Shown here piece after piece: positions 6,268 to 9,851 of a DNA stretch of 9,851 nucleotides (positions are counted from its first letter, which is position 1; each line of letters starts with the position of its first letter). The notes under the pieces were generated by a model. That model was not told the DNA's origin. It did no database searches and saw nothing but the letters and a program-made list of their open reading frames with translations. The DNA lies in NCBI GenBank assembly GCA_002422365.1, contig DIUO01000002.1, positions 1-9,851 on the forward strand, read 5' to 3'. Origin of the DNA: Proteobacteria bacterium UBA6156. Lineage in GTDB: Bacteria > Pseudomonadota > Alphaproteobacteria > UBA2136 > UBA6156. The translations under genes were made by a program, and so were the position numbers.

Positions 6268-7995
6268 TTAAACGTTCACATCCAGCACGCGCTCGGGGCT
6301 CACCCAGGCGCTCAAGCTCGGTGCCAGCGTATCCGTCACCGCCTCAGCCGTAGCACCAGCGGCCGGGCCGCTGCTGCTCACGCTTCCACGGCCGCCGTCC
6401 TGCGCCTGCTGGGCATGGTGCCCACCGTTCTGACCAAATTGGCCGCCGCTGTTCTGGTTGCTCAACATCAGGCTTATCCCTTGTTCACTTACCTTCAAAC
6501 CGGCTTCCGCCAGCCCTTGGCGTAAACTATGCAACTCCCGTGCCAAGTGCTCCATTACGCGCGGCTCACTGGCGGCAATCGCCCCTTCCACCTGGCCGTC
6601 ACGCACGTTCAGTTCAATTGTAATCCGCCCCAGCTCCACCGGGTTCAACTGCAGGCGCACGCTGCCGCCGCCCTGTTCCAGCAGCGGCATCATCTGCACC
6701 GCCACTTGCTTGGCCACCTGGGCTTTGTCCAGCATGCTGTTCAGCGCTTCAATTTCGGCGGCATAGCTGCGCGTGGCTTCCGCCGGGGCCGCCGTGCTTT
6801 CGGTGCGTGTCACGGGCTGGCTGGTGCCCGTGTCACCGCTGGCAACAGCCTTGGTGGCTGCGGGGGCTTCGGCTTGCGTGCGCAGGCTCTCCACACTCCC
6901 CTCAGCTCCCAGCGCTTCGCGCGGCAGCGGCTTCACCGCTTCCACCATCTCCACACCGTCTTCGTCAGCTTTCAGGGTGTAATACACCTCACCTTCGGGG
7001 GCCTGTATCACCGCCTCGGGCTTCAGCGGCTGCACCGTCACCGGCGCACGCGCGGCCACCACCGCAATATCCTGGGCGGTATCCACACCACCATCCTGCG
7101 CCACCACAGGCGCGGGCACAGCCTCCGCCTCCGGCAACACCATGCCAATCCGCGCCGTCTCCCCGTCACGCGTCACACTCACTTCCAAGGCTTGCATGGT
7201 GGTGGGCTCAGGGGCCGGGGTTGCCAAAGCCCCTTCCCCCGCCAGCAAATCCCGCGCCACATCGCCGCTGCTGCGCAGAGCCGTAATCGTCCGGCTAGTC
7301 ACCGTCACGGTCTGCTCCACCGTGGTAATCTGCAACCGGAACGCCGCCGCACCACCCTCATCTCCAGCCGCGCGCGCATTCACCGCCTGCCCCATCACCG
7401 CCAGCATCATGGCCACCAGCGTGCCTGCGGTGGCGTCATCCAAGCCTTTTTCGCGGGCCTGGTATTGCTCCACCAGTTTCAGCATCGTCTCAATCCGCTC
7501 AGCCACGTTCATGGCGGTCTCGGGGTCCATGCCCAGCTTTTCCAGCGCACCGGCAAGCGCCGTGCTGCTGCGGGCTTCTCCCAGAGTCAACCCGCCTTCC
7601 ACCACCACACGCTGGTAAATCTCTTTCACTTCCACCACAAAGGCCTGCACGGTGGCGGCCTCGCCTTGCACCGTTATCTCGCCGCCCTTTTCATCCAGCT
7701 GCACCACTTGCTCGGTCAGGCCTTGGCTGGCCAAAAAGGCCTGCATGTCAAAACCACCTTGGGTCATGGCGGCCATCATATCGGCCGCGCCTTCCGTGGG
7801 CATGGCATCTCCGGCCATGCCAAACCGCATCCCGCTCAAGCCATCTCCCAGGGTTTGCATTCCGTTCACCGGGCTACCGGCATATCCCATCAACGCACCA
7901 AACAGGCCACCCAGGCCTGTCATGTCGGCAGCCCCTGCCTGGGCTCCGGGGGTCAAACTCACCAATCCCGGCGTCATCATCGGTGCAGTAGGCAT
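6268..7995 (-). CDS. fliK: Flagellar hook-length control protein FliK
   Basis: Secreted molecular ruler that measures hook length and switches the export gate from hook to filament substrates through the FlhB cytoplasmic domain. The 575 residues have the expected layout: a long, low-complexity, Ala/Gly/Glu-rich N-terminal and central region, then the conserved Flg_hook domain at about 445-511 (SVRLQLNPVELGRITIELNV, EPRVMEHLARELHSLRQGL, GISLML). A Gln/Gly/Ser-rich tail follows and ends in LDVNV. It is first in the minus-strand hook operon. The ATG at 7993-7995 has no good ribosome binding site (GGA 11 nt away), so the exact start is less certain than the gene; in-frame ATGs at 7980 and 7977 are alternatives. 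Confidence 0.95.
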   Translation of the reverse strand: MPTAPMMTPGLVSLTPGAQAGAADMTGLGGLFGALMGYAGSPVNGMQTLGDGLSGMRFGMAGDAMPTEGAADMMAAMTQGGFDMQAFLASQGLTEQVVQLDEKGGEITVQGEAATVQAFVVEVKEIYQRVVVEGGLTLGEARSSTALAGALEKLGMDPETAMNVAERIETMLKLVEQYQAREKGLDDATAGTLVAMMLAVMGQAVNARAAGDEGGAAAFRLQITTVEQTVTVTSRTITALRSSGDVARDLLAGEGALATPAPEPTTMQALEVSVTRDGETARIGMVLPEAEAVPAPVVAQDGGVDTAQDIAVVAARAPVTVQPLKPEAVIQAPEGEVYYTLKADEDGVEMVEAVKPLPREALGAEGSVESLRTQAEAPAATKAVASGDTGTSQPVTRTESTAAPAEATRSYAAEIEALNSMLDKAQVAKQVAVQMMPLLEQGGGSVRLQLNPVELGRITIELNVRDGQVEGAIAASEPRVMEHLARELHSLRQGLAEAGLKVSEQGISLMLSNQNSGGQFGQNGGHHAQQAQDGGRGSVSSSGPAAGATAEAVTDTLAPSLSAWVSPERVLDVNV

Positions 7996-8105
7996 GGCGT
8001 AGTCATTCCGTTTGGTTTATACTCATTGCAATTCATAAAACAGTGCAGCCGGGTGGAAAGGGAGAGAGAGCCAGCCACACTGTCAGCAACAGGAATGCAA
8101 GACCC
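7996..8105. promoter_or_regulatory. Divergent intergenic region between fliK and the flhB-like operon
   Basis: About 110 bp separate the start of fliK (minus) from the chosen start of the flhB-like gene (plus), so both operon promoters are expected here. An AT-rich core (8011-8040) contains the palindrome ATTGCAAT (8025-8032) and TATACT or TATAAA hexamers on either strand, but no convincing matching -35 element and no clear sigma-54, sigma-28 or CtrA site. The right half (8050-8075) is purine-rich. The call rests on gene arrangement, not on a recognised promoter. Confidence 0.45.
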
Positions 8106-8423
8106 ATGCCAAACCCACCCCACACACCCCCGCTTCCCAAAGCAGCGGCCCTGCAATACGACAAAGACAAATCCGCCGCCCCCCGCCTTACCGCCAAGGG
8201 CCGTGGCCTGGTGGCCGAAAAAATCATCACCATGGCCGAGTCCGAAGGCATCCCCCTCTACAAAGACCCCGACCTCATCGAAATCCTCGACAAAACCGAA
8301 CTCGATACCGAAATCCCGCTCGAAGTCTACGCCGTGGTGGCCGAAATCTTTGCCTACGTGTATAAAGTCAACCAAGCTAAAAAAACGCCCACAGCAACAG
8401 GCCCCCAATCAGGCCCCCAATAA
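8106..8423 (+). CDS. Small FlhB C-terminal-domain homologue (FlhB-C-like)
   Basis: A 105-residue cytoplasmic protein matching the part of FlhB/YscU that follows the self-cleaving NPTH motif. AALQYDKDKSAAPRLTAKG (14-32) corresponds to the FlhB segment A-L-K-Y-D-xx-x-M-A-A-P-x-V-x-A-K-G. Then come ESEGIPLYKDPDL (45-57) and DTEIPLEVYAVVAEIFAYVY (67-86), the usual end of the family. The membrane part and the NPTH cleavage loop are absent, although NPPH occurs at residues 3-6. Short FlhB-C homologues of this kind (for example YlqH in Bacillus) occur next to flagellar genes; a role in the export specificity switch is inference. The ATG at 8106 is preferred over a GTG at 8043 because homology starts near residue 13; AGGA (8091-8094) is 11 bases upstream, a little far. 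It is the first gene of the fliOP operon. Confidence 0.85.
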   Translation: MPNPPHTPPLPKAAALQYDKDKSAAPRLTAKGRGLVAEKIITMAESEGIPLYKDPDLIEILDKTELDTEIPLEVYAVVAEIFAYVYKVNQAKKTPTATGPQSGPQ

Positions 8424-8436
8424 GGTATCTCCCGGC

Positions 8437-8697
8437 ATGAGCCACCCGCTCCTCCCCCTGCTCGACATCCTCACCCACCCGCAGCATCCGGCGTTTGCGC
8501 AGGCCGCCCAGCGGCTGGGCACGGTGCTGGATAACTTTGACCCCGCCACCCTGACCCCGCCCGAGCTCGCCCTGCTGCAAACCCGCCTCACCACCGCGCT
8601 GAGCAACATCCGCAGCGCACAAGCCCTAACCGAATCCGAACTCGGCCTCACCCAAACCCGCGCCCGCGCGCTCCAATCCTACAGCCGCCTCACCTAA
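8437..8697 (+). CDS. Small helical protein of unknown function in the fliOP operon
   Basis: An 86-residue protein that I do not recognise. It is predicted to be almost wholly alpha-helical: a hydrophobic first helix (LLPLLDIL), a Pro-containing linker near 39-42, and a long amphipathic second half (PELALLQTRLTTALSNIRS, then TQTRARALQSY). It has no signal peptide, no membrane segment, no Cys and no Lys. It starts 13 bp after the flhB-like gene, with AAGG (8422-8425) overlapping that gene's stop, and ends 9 bp before fliO, so it is surely part of the operon. The small size, helical character and place among export-apparatus genes would suit a chaperone of the FlgN/FliT type, but this is a guess without a motif behind it. 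Confidence 0.75.
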   Translation: MSHPLLPLLDILTHPQHPAFAQAAQRLGTVLDNFDPATLTPPELALLQTRLTTALSNIRSAQALTESELGLTQTRARALQSYSRLT

Positions 8698-8706
8698 GCC
8701 CCGGTC

Positions 8707-8994
8707 ATGGAAACCCTCCCCCTCCTCCGCATGCTCGTAAGCCTGGCCGCCACTCTGGGCCTCATGCTGCTGCTGGCCATGGCCTATAAGCGCTTCGGCA
8801 GCCCCTTCACGCCCCCTGCCCCCCGCGCCGAACCCCGCCTCAAGGTGCTGGCCACCCAACGCCTCAACCCCACCACCACGCTTTATCTCATCAGCAAAGA
8901 CGACACCGAAGAGCACCTCCTCGCCGTCACCGCTGCCCAAACCACGGTCATCTCCCGCACAGAAAAAAAGAACCGCGCTAAGGTAAAGGCATGA
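8707..8994 (+). CDS. fliO: Flagellar biosynthesis protein FliO
   Basis: Small membrane protein that helps assemble the FliP ring of the flagellar export gate. The 95 residues have one transmembrane helix at about 6-27 (LLRMLVSLAATLGLMLLLAM). A short linker follows, then the FliO cytoplasmic domain with the typical strand order RLKVLATQRLNPTTTLYLI and HLLAVTAAQTTVI. The C-terminus is basic (EKKNRAKVKA). The sequence itself is weakly conserved in the family, so position directly before fliP is strong support. It overlaps fliP by four bases (ATGA, 8991-8994), indicating translational coupling. No clear Shine-Dalgarno precedes the ATG at 8707, 9 bp after the previous stop; coupling to the upstream gene may serve instead. 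Confidence 0.92.
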   Translation: METLPLLRMLVSLAATLGLMLLLAMAYKRFGSPFTPPAPRAEPRLKVLATQRLNPTTTLYLISKDDTEEHLLAVTAAQTTVISRTEKKNRAKVKA

Positions 8995-9758
8995 CGCGCC
9001 TTCTCCTCACCCTCGCCTTCCTGCTGCTCGCCCCGGCATCCTTCGCCCAAACCGGGCCACTGAACGTGAATTTGGGGCCGGACCTCCTCTCGTCCGAACG
9101 CCTCTTCCAGGTCATCGCGCTGGTCACGGTGCTGTCGGTGGCACCCAGCCTGTTGCTCATGGTCACCAGCTTCACGCGGCTTATCATCGTCTTCGGTTTT
9201 CTGCGCTCGGCTTTGGGTCTGCAAAGCAGCCCGCCCAACGCGGTGCTGGTGGGGCTCGCGCTGTTTCTCACCAGCTTCATCATGGCCCCCACTTTCAAAC
9301 TGGCGTGGGAAGACGGCCTCTCCCCCTACATCAACCAACAGATAACCGAAGAACAAGCCTTCCAGCGCACCACCCAACCCTTCGCCCGCTTCATGCTGGC
9401 CAATGTCCGCGAGAACGACCTCGCCCTCTTCACCGGCTTTTTGCCAGAAGAAGACCAACGCGCCATGGTGCTGCCCGGCCCCGGCGTCGCGCCGGAAACA
9501 ATCTCCGTGCCCCTGCAAGCCCTGGTGCCCGCGTTCATGATCTCCGAACTCCGCCGCGCCTTCGAAATCGGCTTCCTGGTGTTCCTGCCGTTTTTGGTGA
9601 TCGACCTCGCCGTCGCCAGCATCCTCATGAGCATGGGGATGATGATGCTCCCCCCCGTCACCATCTCCCTCCCCTTCAAAATCATTTTCTTCGTGCTGGT
9701 CGACGGCTGGAACCTCCTCACCGGCAGCCTCATCCAATCCTTCCAACCCCCGCTGTAA
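8991..9758 (+). CDS. fliP: Flagellar biosynthetic protein FliP
   Basis: Core inner-membrane subunit of the flagellar type III export gate; five copies with FliQ and FliR form the entry pore. Complete at 255 residues, near the usual length. An N-terminal signal peptide (LLLTLAFLLLAPASFA) with likely cleavage after A19 matches the known processing of FliP. Both family signatures are present: APSLLLMVTSFTRLIIVFGF plus LR (51-72) and the C-terminal block from PAFMISELRRAFEIGFLVFL (180-199) to MGMMMLPP (215-222), including the methionine-rich segment. Four membrane segments are visible at about 40-58, 84-101, 192-212 and 226-246. AAGG (8980-8983) lies seven bases before the ATG, inside fliO. Confidence 0.98.
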   Translation: MTRLLLTLAFLLLAPASFAQTGPLNVNLGPDLLSSERLFQVIALVTVLSVAPSLLLMVTSFTRLIIVFGFLRSALGLQSSPPNAVLVGLALFLTSFIMAPTFKLAWEDGLSPYINQQITEEQAFQRTTQPFARFMLANVRENDLALFTGFLPEEDQRAMVLPGPGVAPETISVPLQALVPAFMISELRRAFEIGFLVFLPFLVIDLAVASILMSMGMMMLPPVTISLPFKIIFFVLVDGWNLLTGSLIQSFQPPL

Positions 9759-9770
9759 CCCCAAAACTCC

Positions 9771-9783
9771 GGCGCGCAGCGCC
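9771..9783 (+). other. Small stem-loop after fliP
   Basis: GGCGC (9771-9775) and GCGCC (9779-9783) form a 5-bp stem with a three-base GCA loop, 12 bp after the fliP stop. A second GC-rich palindrome, TGCGCGCA (9794-9801), follows. No T-run comes after either, so an intrinsic terminator is not supported. From 9803 to the end the DNA turns AT-rich and may belong to the upstream region of a gene beyond the window. No gene is seen in 9759-9851. Confidence 0.3.
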
Positions 9784-9851
9784 ATTGCCCCCGTGCGCGC
9801 AGCTCCATAAATGATGTCCTTCTCTTATAAAGCTATTTAAATAATGATTTG

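Noticed and set aside
8014..8029. Possible sigma-54 promoter (GG...TTGCA) between fliK and the flhB-like gene
   Set aside because: The GG and GC elements are 12 bases apart instead of the required 10, and the rest of the -24 box does not fit.
6529..8436. Long plus-strand open frame running from fliK into the fliOP operon
   Set aside because: All of it up to 8436 is antisense to fliK or out of frame with the flhB-like gene. Only its last 86 codons (8437-8697) form a plausible gene.
9811..9840. Nine-codon open frame in the AT-rich tail after fliP
   Set aside because: Too short, no ribosome binding site and no recognisable leader-peptide character.

Overview
The window is about 9.85 kb of GC-rich bacterial DNA from a flagellated Gram-negative organism. 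An alphaproteobacterium is the best guess. This rests on three things: fliK-flgD-flgE lie together, a free-standing FlhB C-terminal homologue precedes fliO and fliP, and there is a secreted protein of DUF2125-like shape. Genus cannot be judged from the sequence alone.

Layout. Bases 1-249 hold no gene but carry two copies of an 87-nt-spaced, hairpin-rich repeat. Next come two minus-strand transcription units. The proximal one (796-3354, read right to left) is fumC (class II fumarase) - DUF2125-like envelope protein - Amidase_2 peptidoglycan amidase, with short gaps and Shine-Dalgarno sequences placed at the preceding stop codon. Upstream of it, beyond a strong rho-independent terminator and a 213-bp intergenic region full of overlapping inverted repeats, lies fliK - flgD - flgE (7995-3568), the hook-building module. 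A roughly 110-bp divergent intergenic region (7996-8105) separates this from a plus-strand operon: flhB-C-like gene - 86-aa unknown - fliO - fliP (8106-9758). The last 93 bp have no gene.

How the genes work together. FlgD caps the growing hook, FlgE is the hook subunit, and FliK measures hook length and triggers the export specificity switch by acting on the FlhB C-terminal domain. FliO and FliP build the core of the flagellar type III export gate. The free-standing FlhB-C-like protein, divergently paired with fliK, could take part in the same switch; that is inference. The fumC group is metabolic and envelope-related and has no evident functional tie to the flagellum.

Most notable for a second look: the mini-hairpin repeat with a compensatory base-pair change (1-186), the layered inverted repeats and terminator just upstream of fumC, the Lys/Ala-rich tail added to fumarase by a 12-bp tandem repeat, the duplicated module inserted in FlgE, and the small proteins in the fliOP operon. 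No mobile element, CRISPR array, tRNA or rRNA was seen, and nothing amounts to a clearly new multi-gene system.
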